Below, piece by piece: positions 48,933 through 56,999 of a DNA stretch of 64,000 bases. The DNA comes from Mycobacterium numidiamassiliense (lineage in GTDB: Bacteria > Actinomycetota > Actinomycetes > Mycobacteriales > Mycobacteriaceae). Below the pieces are notes generated by a model. The model saw only the letters and a list, made by a program, of their open reading frames with translations, did not search any database and was not told where the DNA came from. Each line of letters starts with the position of its first letter. The first letter of the stretch is position 1. The stretch covers positions 3,149,066 through 3,213,065 of the forward strand of contig NZ_FUEZ01000004.1 of the NCBI RefSeq assembly GCF_900157365.1. The letters run 5' to 3'. The translations under genes were made by a program, and so were the position numbers.

Positions 48933-49556
48933 ATGGCCGAGCAGAAGCCGTCCGGGCCCGCCGGGACCCGCCGCGACAGCTACCACCACGGCGATCTCAA
49001 ACGGGCGCTGACCAGCGCCGCGCTGTCGCTGGTGGCCGAGCGCGGACCGAAAGGCTTCAGTTTGACCGAGGCGGCGCGGCGCGCAGGCGTCAGCGCAGCT
49101 GCCCCCTACCGGCACTTCGCGGACAAGGCACATCTGCTCGCCACCGTCGCCGAACAGGGATTTCTCGAGCTGCACGTGGCGCTGGCCGCCGCTACCGAAG
49201 CCGCATCGGACCCGGTAGCCAGGTTGATCGAAATCGGGCGCGCCTATGTGCGCTGGGCCGTCACCCATCCTGATCAGTACCGGGTCATGTTCGGCGCCGA
49301 CACCGACAAGACGCAGCACCCGAGCCTGTCCATCGCCGCCGAGCAGGCTTTTGGTGAGCTGCTCGAGGTGGTCGCGCTATGCCAGGCGACGGGGATCCTG
49401 GGCGGTCAGGAGCCGCGTCAGGCTGCCGGGCCGCTCTGGTCGCTGGTCCATGGCATCGCGTCTCTTGCCATCGATGGTGAGCTGCGCAACGTCGGTATCG
49501 ACCAGGATCCCGAGGACATGGTCGCCGACGCGCTGTCCGAGCTGTTTGATCGCTGA
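48933..49556 (+). CDS. TetR family regulator of the divergent SDR-SRPBCC operon (inferred)
   Basis: 207 residues from ATG 48933 (MAEQKPSGPAGTR); an earlier start at 48891 would overlap the operator. The HTH is SLTEAARRAGVSAAAPYRHFADKAHLL. The ligand domain has YVRWAVTHPDQYRVMFGAD, typical of WHG-type TetR proteins. A 7-bp inverted repeat with an 8-base spacer lies directly upstream. Confidence 0.9.
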   Translation: MAEQKPSGPAGTRRDSYHHGDLKRALTSAALSLVAERGPKGFSLTEAARRAGVSAAAPYRHFADKAHLLATVAEQGFLELHVALAAATEAASDPVARLIEIGRAYVRWAVTHPDQYRVMFGADTDKTQHPSLSIAAEQAFGELLEVVALCQATGILGGQEPRQAAGPLWSLVHGIASLAIDGELRNVGIDQDPEDMVADALSELFDR

Positions 49557-49662
49557 GGCGGCACGCCAGCAAACAAATATCAGCCTTCTTCACCCACCCT
49601 TCCGGCCTATGGCGCACAACATAATTCATCCGTGAAACCGGGTTCGGGTGTCCGCGCGACAG

Positions 49663-49691
49663 TTATCCCGTTGGTCCGCGTCGCGGGATAA
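49663..49691. promoter_or_regulatory. 8-bp inverted repeat upstream of the GT4 cluster
   Basis: TTATCCCG, 13 bases, CGGGATAA. It could be an operator or a transcript hairpin; no run of T follows, so it is not a typical terminator. Confidence 0.35.
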
Positions 49692-49729
49692 ATGCGGCGA
49701 AACTAGTATTGAGGGGCACCGATGGCGCG

Positions 49730-49758
49730 TTGCGTCGATTAGCTGATCGAACTATAGT
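49730..49758 (+). promoter_or_regulatory. Promoter of the GT4 cluster
   Basis: TTGCGT (49730-49735), 17 bases, TATAGT (49753-49758). Transcription should begin near 49765, inside a 7-bp-arm palindrome. The gene starts about 95 bases later. Confidence 0.5.
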
Positions 49759-49774
49759 CTGGACACATGTCCAG
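49759..49774. promoter_or_regulatory. Operator-like palindrome over the GT4 cluster start site
   Basis: CTGGACA, CA, TGTCCAG, directly after the -10. In this position it would block transcription if bound by a repressor. Confidence 0.5.
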
Positions 49775-49860
49775 TTTGCTGTCGGGGAGTTCGGGAGCTC
49801 GTTGATCGCGACGGATTCGGCGCCCTTCCGCGTTCGTTAACCAGCAAAGAAGAGTTGAGT

Positions 49861-51117
49861 ATGCGAATTGCCTTGCTGTCCTACCGTAGTAAGACTCATT
49901 GCGGCGGGCAGGGCGTCTATGTGCGCCATCTCAGCCACGGTCTAGTGGAGCTGGGTCACGACGTCGAAGTATTTTCCGGGCAGCCCTATCCAGAATTGCT
50001 TGATCCACGGGTGCGGCTGACCAAGGTGCCCAGCCTCGACATGTACCGGGAGCCTGACCCGTGGCGCATTCCGCGCCCGAGCGAGATCCGCGACTCGATC
50101 GACTTGCTCGAACTGTTGACGGTGTGGACGGCGGGTTTTCCCGAGCCGCGAACGTTCACGCTCCGGGCGGCCCGGCTGCTGACCGAACGGGCCGGCGATT
50201 TTGACGTCATTCATGACAACCAGAGTCTGGGCACCGGACTGCTGACCATGGCCAACGCGGGACTGCCGGTGGTGGCCACCGTGCACCATCCCATCACCCG
50301 GGACCGGGTGCTTGATCTCGCCGCCGCGCGATGGTGGCGGAAACCGTCGGTGCGTCGCTGGTACGGGTTTTCGAAGATGCAGGAACAGGTGGCGCGGCAG
50401 ATCCCGGACCTGTTGACGGTCTCGTCGTCATCGGCCGCCGATATCGTCTCCGATTTCGGCGTCTCCCCCGATCAGCTCCACGTCGTGCCGTTGGGGGTGA
50501 ACACCGAACTCTTCCAGCCTCTTTCGGGCCCCCGTGAACCTGGCCGGGTGATGGCCATCGCGAGTGCCGACACCCCGCTGAAAGGCGTCGCCACCCTGCT
50601 CAAAGCCGTCGCCAGGCTCCGGGTGAACCGCGATCTCGAATTGCGGCTCGTCGCAAAAGTGGAACCTAACGGTCCCACGCACAAACTCATCGCCGAATTG
50701 GGCATCTCCGACATCGTTCACATCACCAGTGGCCTGTCCGATTCCGAGCTCGCCGCCTTATTCGCGTCGGCCGAAGTAGCCTGCATTCCGTCGCTCTACG
50801 AAGGATTTTCGCTGCCCGCGGTGGAAGCAATGGCGAGCGGGACGCCGGTCGTCGCGAGTCGGGTGGGCGCATTGCCCGAGGTCCTGGGCACCGATGGCGC
50901 CTGTGCCGAGTTGGTGCCACCAGCCGATGTTGATGCACTGACCGCCGCGCTTGGTGCCCTTCTGGATTCGCCGGAAAAGCGCCGGAGTTTGGGTAAGGCG
51001 GGGCGGGCACGGGCAGTCGACGTGTTCAGTTGGGAGGCCGTCGCCGCTCAGACCGTGCGCGTATACGAGCGTGCGATCGCCCGCACGGCCGCCGCCGAGG
51101 GCGGGTCGCAATGCTGA
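49861..51117 (+). CDS. GT4-family glycosyltransferase
   Basis: 418 residues from ATG 49861; TTG 49855 is two codons earlier. N-terminal RIALLSYRSKTHCGGQGVYVRHLSHGL is the acceptor domain; the donor domain has VVPLGVNTELFQPL, DTPLKGVATLLKA, the GT4 signature PSLYEGFSLPAVEAMASGTPVVAS and a C-terminal helix. GT-B retaining enzymes of this type use UDP- or GDP-sugars. It overlaps the next gene by 7 bases, so it leads a coupled cluster. Confidence 0.9.
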   Translation: MRIALLSYRSKTHCGGQGVYVRHLSHGLVELGHDVEVFSGQPYPELLDPRVRLTKVPSLDMYREPDPWRIPRPSEIRDSIDLLELLTVWTAGFPEPRTFTLRAARLLTERAGDFDVIHDNQSLGTGLLTMANAGLPVVATVHHPITRDRVLDLAAARWWRKPSVRRWYGFSKMQEQVARQIPDLLTVSSSSAADIVSDFGVSPDQLHVVPLGVNTELFQPLSGPREPGRVMAIASADTPLKGVATLLKAVARLRVNRDLELRLVAKVEPNGPTHKLIAELGISDIVHITSGLSDSELAALFASAEVACIPSLYEGFSLPAVEAMASGTPVVASRVGALPEVLGTDGACAELVPPADVDALTAALGALLDSPEKRRSLGKAGRARAVDVFSWEAVAAQTVRVYERAIARTAAAEGGSQC

Positions 51118-51869
51118 CAGTCGATTTCGACCGGCTCGGCATCGGCCCGGGCGCAAAGGTTATCGACGTGGGCTGCGGGGCCGGCCGGCACGCATTCGAA
51201 GCCTATCGGCGCGGGGCCGACGTCATCGCTTTCGACCAGGACGAGTCCGAATTGCAATCGGTGGACACCATTCTGCGTGCGATGGCCGAGACCGGTGAAG
51301 CGCCCGCCGCGGCGTCGGCGAAGGCCGTTGCCGGCGACGCGCTGAGCCTGCCGTATGCCGACGAGACGTTCGACTGCGTCATCGCGTCGGAAATCCTGGA
51401 ACACATTCCGCACGACGACGCCGCCATCAGCGAACTCATTCGGGTGCTCAAAGTCGGCGGCACGCTTGCGGTTAGCGTGCCGCGGTGGCTTCCCGAGCGG
51501 GTGTGCTGGCTGCTCTCCGAGGATTACCACAGCAACGAGGGCGGCCATGTCCGCATTTACCGCGCCAACGAGCTGCGCGACAAGATCAGCGGTGGCGGGA
51601 TGGAATTGACTCATTCCCATCACGCCCATGCTCTGCATTCGCCGTTCTGGTGGCTGAAATGTGCTGTTGGCGTTGAGAATACTGATCATCTGGCGGTGAC
51701 TGCGTACCACAAATTGTTGGTGTGGGATTTGATGCAGCGGCCGAAGATAACCCAGCTTGCCGAGTCATTGCTCAATCCGCTGGTCGGCAAGAGCGTTGCG
51801 ATGTACTTCCACAAACCGCGGGCGGTGGAAAGTCAGGCCAAACCGGGACGTTCAGTTGCGTCGATTTAG
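51111..51869 (+). CDS. Class I SAM methyltransferase (GT4 cluster)
   Basis: 252 residues from ATG 51111, overlapping the glycosyltransferase stop. VIDVGCGAGRHAFEAYRRGADVIAFDQDESELQS near residue 15 is the SAM site, and FDCVIASEILEHIPHDDAAISELIRVLKVGGTLAVSVPRWLPE is motif II/III. Its tight coupling suggests it methylates the product of the glycosyltransferase, a sugar or lipid. The C-terminal half has no recognised domain. Confidence 0.9.
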   Translation: MLTVDFDRLGIGPGAKVIDVGCGAGRHAFEAYRRGADVIAFDQDESELQSVDTILRAMAETGEAPAAASAKAVAGDALSLPYADETFDCVIASEILEHIPHDDAAISELIRVLKVGGTLAVSVPRWLPERVCWLLSEDYHSNEGGHVRIYRANELRDKISGGGMELTHSHHAHALHSPFWWLKCAVGVENTDHLAVTAYHKLLVWDLMQRPKITQLAESLLNPLVGKSVAMYFHKPRAVESQAKPGRSVASI

Positions 51870-52932
51870 CCCTCCGGCGGTTCCGGGTGTCCTTACCCCG
51901 GAGCAATGCCACAAGACCGCACTGTCGATCGCTGCCGCGCAGGAGTCCTCCGGCGCCATCCCGTGGTTTGCGGGTGGGCATACCGATCCGTGGGACCACA
52001 TTGAGTCGGCGATGGCACTCACCGCGGCGGGTCTCCTCGAGCCGGCGCGGGCCGCCTTTGAGTGGAGTCGGCGCATGCAACGTCCCGACGGTTCGTGGCC
52101 CATCCAAATCCGTTCGGGGACAATCGAAGACGCCAATAGCGACAGCAATTTCTGCGCCTACATCGCCACCGGGGTCTGGCACTACGCATTGGTCACCGGA
52201 GACAAATCCTTTGCCGCAGCGATGTGGCCGGTGGTGCGCAACGCCATCGATTTCGTCGTCGACTTGCAGGTCGGCTTCGGCGAGATCTGTTGGGCCCGAG
52301 GCGAAGACGGACCAGTACCCGAAGCCCTGTTAACCGGGTGCGCCAGCATCTACCACAGCATCCGGTGCGCGCTGGCCCTGGCCGCCGTCGTCGGCGAATC
52401 GCAGCCGGAATGGGAACTGGCAGTGGGCCGGTTGGGCCACGCACTCGTCGCGCACCCAGAGGCGTTCAGCGAGAAGGACCGCTACTCGATGGATTGGTAC
52501 TACCCGATCCTCGGTAGCGCTCTGCGGGGCCCGGCGGCCGATGCGCGAATCCGCCAGCGCTGGGACAACTTTGTGGTCGGCGACCTCGGCATTCGCTGTG
52601 TCGACGACCGGCCGTGGGTGACCGGTGCCGAGACGTGCGAACTGGTCATGGCGCTTGACGCCATCGGCCACCGGTCGGCTGCGCACCGGCAGTTCGCCGC
52701 GATGCAGCATCTACGCGAGGACGACGGTTCGTACTGGACCGGTTTGGTGTTCGCCGACGGGAAACGCTGGCCCGAGGAGCGCACCACCTGGACCGGGGCC
52801 GCGATGATCCTTGCGGCCGACGCACTCTCGGACACGACCGCCGGCGCTGGGATCTTCCGCGCCGAAGGGCTGCCGCTGGGCCTGCAGACCGACTTCGATT
52901 GTGAATGCGTGGTCAGCGGGCCGGGCCGCTGA
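51856..52932 (+). CDS. Alpha-barrel protein resembling prenyltransferase/squalene-cyclase-type repeats
   Basis: 358 residues from TTG 51856 inside the end of the methyltransferase gene; the start is uncertain. Repeats of a helical hairpin carry QW-like motifs (MQRPDGSWPIQIRSG, REDDGSYWTGLVF) and DPWDHIESAMALTAAG, which suggest an alpha/alpha toroid like squalene cyclase, prenyltransferase or a glycoside hydrolase of the (alpha/alpha)6 class. ETCELVMALDAIGHRSAAHRQF is another repeat. No DxDD cyclase motif is seen. It probably works with the coupled glycosyltransferase and methyltransferase. Confidence 0.7.
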   Translation: MRRFSPPAVPGVLTPEQCHKTALSIAAAQESSGAIPWFAGGHTDPWDHIESAMALTAAGLLEPARAAFEWSRRMQRPDGSWPIQIRSGTIEDANSDSNFCAYIATGVWHYALVTGDKSFAAAMWPVVRNAIDFVVDLQVGFGEICWARGEDGPVPEALLTGCASIYHSIRCALALAAVVGESQPEWELAVGRLGHALVAHPEAFSEKDRYSMDWYYPILGSALRGPAADARIRQRWDNFVVGDLGIRCVDDRPWVTGAETCELVMALDAIGHRSAAHRQFAAMQHLREDDGSYWTGLVFADGKRWPEERTTWTGAAMILAADALSDTTAGAGIFRAEGLPLGLQTDFDCECVVSGPGR

Positions 52933-53599
52933 CGTCGATCTGCTCTCCGGGCTGACCACCGGTGCGTTCGAGCACCCGCAGCGAGCCGGTCGCCGACACC
53001 TCACGGAATTGACCGGAATCGATTGCGCGGCAATAGATGTAGTATGGCGGTCGGCCGCCGTCCTTGGGGTCTGGGAACACGTCATGGATGACCAGCGCGC
53101 CGCCTCGGGTCACCCACTTGGCCCATCCCTCGAAGTCCTGGTTGGCCGCCGCCTCGGAATGGCCGCCGTCGATGAACAAGAACCGCAGCGGTGAGCGCCA
53201 GCCCCTGGCCACCACCGGCGAGCGCCCCACGACGGCCACGACGTGCTCATCGAGCCCGGCGGCGTCGAGCGTGCGGCGAAACGTCGGCAGCGTGTCGAAC
53301 AGCCCGGTGACCTCGTCGACCAATGAGGTGTCGTGGAATTCCCAGCCGGGTTGATGTTCCTCCGAGCCGTGGTGGTGGTCGACCGTGTAGACCACGCTGT
53401 CGGTCTGCTGTGCGGCGGCGCCGAGCAACAGGGTGGACTTGCCGCAATAGGTGCCGATCTCGACACCCACTCCTGAGTCGAGGTAGCGCAAAGCGGCGTC
53501 GTATAGCGCCCTGCCCTCGTCACTGGGCATGAACCCGGTCACCTGCTCGGCCAGGGCAAACAAGCGCTCGCGTGCTGCACTGGTGTGGGTGTTGGTCAT
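52913..53599 (-). CDS. Class I SAM methyltransferase, convergent end of the GT4 cluster
   Basis: 228 residues from ATG 53599. LDSGVGVEIGTYCGKSTLLLGAA near residue 40 and FLFIDGGHSEAAANQDFEGWAKWVTRGGALVIHDVFPD near residue 138 are the SAM-binding and metal-like segments of the methyltransferase-24 type. Its 3-prime end overlaps that of the alpha-barrel gene by 20 bases on the other strand. The same set of gene types next to each other suggests the same pathway, though its direction differs. Confidence 0.87.
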   Translation of the reverse strand: MTNTHTSAARERLFALAEQVTGFMPSDEGRALYDAALRYLDSGVGVEIGTYCGKSTLLLGAAAQQTDSVVYTVDHHHGSEEHQPGWEFHDTSLVDEVTGLFDTLPTFRRTLDAAGLDEHVVAVVGRSPVVARGWRSPLRFLFIDGGHSEAAANQDFEGWAKWVTRGGALVIHDVFPDPKDGGRPPYYIYCRAIDSGQFREVSATGSLRVLERTGGQPGEQIDVSGPAR

Positions 53600-53654
53600 C
53601 AGCTGAACCTAAACGTCGGGCTAGTCGGCGCTTCGTCCGCCCCGCTCAGCGGTT

Positions 53655-54371
53655 GTGGCGCGCTCGATTTACCATCATGCTGTGCGCGCTCTACTTCTCC
53701 GAAAGTCTGTTGGTGCTGGCCTCGCGGCGGTGGTCAGTGCACCCTTGCTGACGTTGACCGCCGCCGTGCTGCCGTCCGGGCTTCCCGGGGCAGCGCCTTC
53801 GGCCGTTGCCAGTTGCCCACAGGTTCAGGTGGTCTTCGCTCGCGGCCGACTAGAGTCGCCGGGGCCAGGAGCAGTCGGCAACGCATTCATCAGCGACCTG
53901 CAATCCAAGGTCTCGAAGAATGTCGGGTCCTACGCGGTGAAGTACCCCGCCGACACGCAGGTCGACATCGGCGCCAACGACATGAGCCATCACATCCAGG
54001 ACATGGCCGCCAACTGCCCGGACACCAAGCTGGTGCTGGGCGGCTACTCGCTGGGCGCGGCGGTCACCGACGTGGTGCTCGCGGCGCCCATCGGCGCATT
54101 CGGTTTCGACAGCCCCCTGCCGGCGGGCATGGACCAGCACATCGCCGCCGTCGCGCTGTTCGGTAACGGAAGCCAGTGGGTGGGTCCGATCACGAACTTC
54201 AGCCCGACCTACAACGACCGCACCATCGAGCAGTGCCACGGCGCCGATCCCATCTGCAACCCGGCGGACCCGAACACCTGGCAGGACAACTGGCCACAAC
54301 ATCTTGCCGGGGCGTATATCAGCTCGGGAATGGTCAACCAGGCCGCCGACTTCGTCGCAGGCAAGGTCTAG
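53655..54371 (+). CDS. cut2: Cutinase, Cut2-like
   Basis: 238 residues from GTG 53655; GTG 53682 is an alternative. A signal peptide ends near AVASCPQ. The protein follows M. tuberculosis Rv2301/Cut2 closely as I recall it: VVFARGRLESPGPGAVGNAFISDLQSKVSKNVG, GGYSLGAAVTDVVL (Ser), QCHGADPIC (Asp) and WPQHLAGAYISSGM (His). Secreted esterase of the Culp family. Divergent from the methyltransferase gene at 53599. Confidence 0.9.
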   Translation: MARSIYHHAVRALLLRKSVGAGLAAVVSAPLLTLTAAVLPSGLPGAAPSAVASCPQVQVVFARGRLESPGPGAVGNAFISDLQSKVSKNVGSYAVKYPADTQVDIGANDMSHHIQDMAANCPDTKLVLGGYSLGAAVTDVVLAAPIGAFGFDSPLPAGMDQHIAAVALFGNGSQWVGPITNFSPTYNDRTIEQCHGADPICNPADPNTWQDNWPQHLAGAYISSGMVNQAADFVAGKV

Positions 54372-54378
54372 GACAGCA

Positions 54379-55149
54379 CTAGGCCGGCGACCACTCGCCG
54401 CGGGCGATGAGAACATCGCGCAGTAAATCGGCGCGATCGGTGATGATGCCGTCCACGCCGATGTCCAGAAGCGCCCGCATCGCTGCCGGGTCGTCGACCG
54501 TCCAGGCGTGCACCTGACGGCCCGACGCATGAACGGTCCGGACCAGTCCGGGCGTGATGACGGTCAGACGACCGAGCCGTGGCGGCAGTTGTAGGCAGTC
54601 GCTGTCGTGCAGGATCCGCCAGGCATACGCCCGGGTGGCGGGCGTCTTGGCGGCCAGAAGCGCGGGGAACGCGGCCGTCCCGGCCGAACTCGCGACCCGC
54701 TTGGACAGCAGGCCCAGCGCGCGGCGCCTGCGCCGATCGGAGAAGGACGTCACCAGCACTCGGTCGTGCGCGTTCAACCGCTCGATGACGTCGACGGTCG
54801 GCTCGACGGCCGAAGCGGCTTTGATATCGATGTTGACCCGCATATCCGGCAACGCGACAAGGAGTTCTTCCAGGGTCGGGATCGACTCCCCTGCGCCTAA
54901 ATCCGCCGTGCGCACTTCCGGCCACGACAGCTGGTCGATCGCACCCGCAACTCCCGACGTGGGCGGCAGCGAGCGATCGTGCAGGATCACGGCGACGCCG
55001 TCACGGGTTGCCCGAACGTCGGTCTCGACATGGCGAAATCCGAGCTTCGCCGCCTCGTGAAAAGCACCCATGGAGTTCATGGGCAGCCGGAACGCGGTAA
55101 ATCCCCTGTGCGCCATGGCAATCCGTCCAGGGCAGCGCAGAAATTCCAT
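54379..55149 (-). CDS. Glycerophosphodiester phosphodiesterase
   Basis: 256 residues from ATG 55149, with GACGAG upstream; ATG 55185 is an alternative. The GDPD motif is complete: MAHRGFTAFRLPMNSMGAF, HVETDVRATRDGVAVILHD, and DMRVNIDIKAAS for the third ligand, then VHAWTVDDPAAMRALLDIGVDGIITDR. Hydrolyses glycerophosphodiesters to glycerol-3-phosphate. No signal peptide was seen. The final VDGIITDRADL is typical. Confidence 0.9.
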   Translation of the reverse strand: MEFLRCPGRIAMAHRGFTAFRLPMNSMGAFHEAAKLGFRHVETDVRATRDGVAVILHDRSLPPTSGVAGAIDQLSWPEVRTADLGAGESIPTLEELLVALPDMRVNIDIKAASAVEPTVDVIERLNAHDRVLVTSFSDRRRRRALGLLSKRVASSAGTAAFPALLAAKTPATRAYAWRILHDSDCLQLPPRLGRLTVITPGLVRTVHASGRQVHAWTVDDPAAMRALLDIGVDGIITDRADLLRDVLIARGEWSPA

Positions 55150-55379
55150 GCTGGGCTCGTCCTGATCGCCGATCGGCATTGCCATCACCTGCCTCGTGGC
55201 CGCGTTGTTGACCAGCTGAGGCACAGGCTACGGCGTAGCTTCAGCGCAGGTTGGTCGGGCCAAACCTTCGACAATGGGTCACCGCAGCCTGTCGGGGTTG
55301 AGGTAGTCCGGCATTTGCCCAGCTCCGGGCACGATGACGTACCTTATTAGCGCGAGGTCACGCACGAGGAGGACAAACG

Positions 55380-56021
55380 ATTCCCGCCGCACGCCAGCAG
55401 AGTGGCAACGCACGTCGGCGCCATGAACGGCGCAACGCCGACCGCCGAGCCTCCGGCCAGCGCTGGCAGACGATTCTCAAGGGAGCTGCCGAGGTCTTCC
55501 GCCGTGAGGGGTTCGCGCGGGCCCGCCTGGAGGACGTCGCTGTCGAGGTCGGGATCAACCGTGCGTCGCTCTACTACTACGTCGGTACCAAGGAGGAGTT
55601 GCTCGTTGCGCTGATCGAACAGCCGGCTTTTACGATGACCCGGCACTGTCGTGAGGCGCTCGAGTCCGATGCGCCGGCCGATGAGAAATTACGCCGCGCT
55701 TTGCAGGCCTTCATCGAAGATCTGATCACCCATCCGGAAGTCGTTCTGTTGTTCAGCGAAAGTCATTACCTGGCGGCCATTCCCCAAGCATCTGACATCG
55801 TCACCAACGCCGACGCCTACGGCAAAACGCTGCTGGCCATCATCGAGCAGGGCATCGTATCCGGCGTCTTCCGCAACGATCTCGACCCCCGGCTGGTCAT
55901 GCTTGGCATCCTCGGTATGCACAACTGGATTCATCGTTGGTACGTCCCCGGTGGGCGGAACTCGCTGACCGAGATTGGTGATGTCTTTGCGGCTATGGTG
56001 CTGTCCGGCCTGCGCCCCTGA
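55380..56021 (+). CDS. TetR family regulator, apparent ATT start
   Basis: 213 residues if translation begins at ATT 55380. AGGAGG lies 7 bases upstream (55367-55372), and no ATG, GTG or TTG is in frame between the upstream stop at 55335 and the HTH, so a rare ATT start (known for infC) or a mutated start is implied. The HTH is ARLEDVAVEVGINRASLYYYVGTKEELLVALIE, near residues 45-77. A later in-frame TTG at 55599 would remove the HTH. The C-terminal half has the ligand domain (LDPRLVMLGILGMHNWIHRWY). Target genes unknown. Confidence 0.75.
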   Translation: MPAARQQSGNARRRHERRNADRRASGQRWQTILKGAAEVFRREGFARARLEDVAVEVGINRASLYYYVGTKEELLVALIEQPAFTMTRHCREALESDAPADEKLRRALQAFIEDLITHPEVVLLFSESHYLAAIPQASDIVTNADAYGKTLLAIIEQGIVSGVFRNDLDPRLVMLGILGMHNWIHRWYVPGGRNSLTEIGDVFAAMVLSGLRP

Positions 56022-56143
56022 ATCCACGGATACGTAATCACGCTGCTGAGCTACTGCGCCGAGCTGCATTGACGCGGTAACGGGGCTGGGATTGGATGCA
56101 ATCTGCACCCAGCCCCCGCTGTCATCGGCTGAGAGGATCCGCA

Positions 56144-56785
56144 ATGCCACGCCTGAATCCCGTTCCTCGGGGTGAGGTCAGCGACGAATTCACGCTGAAC
56201 ATGTACGACTTCATGTTCGGCGATCGTGACCCGGTCGCCGAGCCTGGGACGATCGGCGGGACTCCGGGCAACTGGTGGACCGTGATGGCGCAGTCCCCCG
56301 CTGCACTGCGTCATGCTGTTCGCGGCTTCCGGATGTACCAGCAAGAGGTCAACATCCGGCCGGACCACCGCGAGCTGGGCCAGATCAGGGCCGGGTGGGT
56401 GGTCGGCAGCCAATTCGTCTTCTCTCAGCACTGCAAAGCGTGCCGATCGGCGGGGCTGTCCGAGGAGAAGATCGCGGCCATTCCATCGTGGGAAACGGCG
56501 GACTGCTTCGATCACGACGAGCGACTGCTGCTGGCCTACGCGGATTGCCTTGCAGGACAACACGGTCGAGTGCCCGAGCGGCTGTTCGTCCAGCTGCGGG
56601 AGGTCTTCACCGACCGGGACATCCTCGAATTCACGTACGTCACCACCATGTATGTGATGCATGCGATCATGTCGCGGGCATTGCGGCTGGAGTTCGACGA
56701 CGTCGATGATCCGACCGTGGAGGTGGCCGACCCGGACGGGGGCGGTTCGCTGGACATTGGTGCGGCCACGTCCGGGGGTGCCTGA
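56144..56785 (+). CDS. Carboxymuconolactone decarboxylase/AhpD-like protein
   Basis: 213 residues from ATG 56144, with AGAGGA upstream. VVGSQFVFSQHCKACRSAGLSEEKIAAIP carries the CxxC pair at about residues 99-102, followed by FDHDERLLLAYADCLAGQ and EFTYVTTMYVMHAIMSRALRLE. The TetR gene lies 122 bases upstream in the same direction, so it may be in the same unit. Thiol-based peroxidase or decarboxylase; function unassigned. Confidence 0.83.
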   Translation: MPRLNPVPRGEVSDEFTLNMYDFMFGDRDPVAEPGTIGGTPGNWWTVMAQSPAALRHAVRGFRMYQQEVNIRPDHRELGQIRAGWVVGSQFVFSQHCKACRSAGLSEEKIAAIPSWETADCFDHDERLLLAYADCLAGQHGRVPERLFVQLREVFTDRDILEFTYVTTMYVMHAIMSRALRLEFDDVDDPTVEVADPDGGGSLDIGAATSGGA

Positions 56786-56796
56786 CGTGGCCGAGC

Positions 56797-56997
56797 TCAG
56801 GCCTCGTAGGTGACCTGATACCAGTGCCGCACCGGCTTGTGGGTCTTGTCGGCCTGGCCGGTGTCCGTCGCACTCACCACATTGACGTCGCGGGCGTCGG
56901 GATGGTGGGCCTCGATATAACGCTCCAGCTCGTGGATAAGCGCGCTATGCGGCTGTTCAGGGTTGGCAAGGGCTTTGGCTCGATGTGTCTGCGGCAC
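56797..56997 (-). CDS. Small hypothetical protein
   Basis: 66 residues from GTG 56997. HSALIHELERYIEAHHPDARDVNVV and KTHKPVRHWYQVTYEA suggest a small folded alpha/beta protein. No recognised family. Codon use is normal for the genome. A weak leader and short length keep confidence modest. Confidence 0.5.
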   Translation of the reverse strand: MPQTHRAKALANPEQPHSALIHELERYIEAHHPDARDVNVVSATDTGQADKTHKPVRHWYQVTYEA

Positions 56998-56999
56998 AC

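Larger units (their letters stand above)
49557..49860. other. Intergenic region with promoter and two palindromes
   Basis: No gene is present. It holds TTATCCCG-N13-CGGGATAA (49663-49691), a promoter (49730-49758) and CTGGACA-CA-TGTCCAG (49759-49774), all upstream of the glycosyltransferase gene. Confidence 0.6.

Noticed and set aside
55402..55614. Plus-strand frame starting at GTG/ATG before the TetR C-terminal half
   Set aside because: It is in a different frame from the HTH-coding frame, which is open from 55338 and joins the ligand domain.
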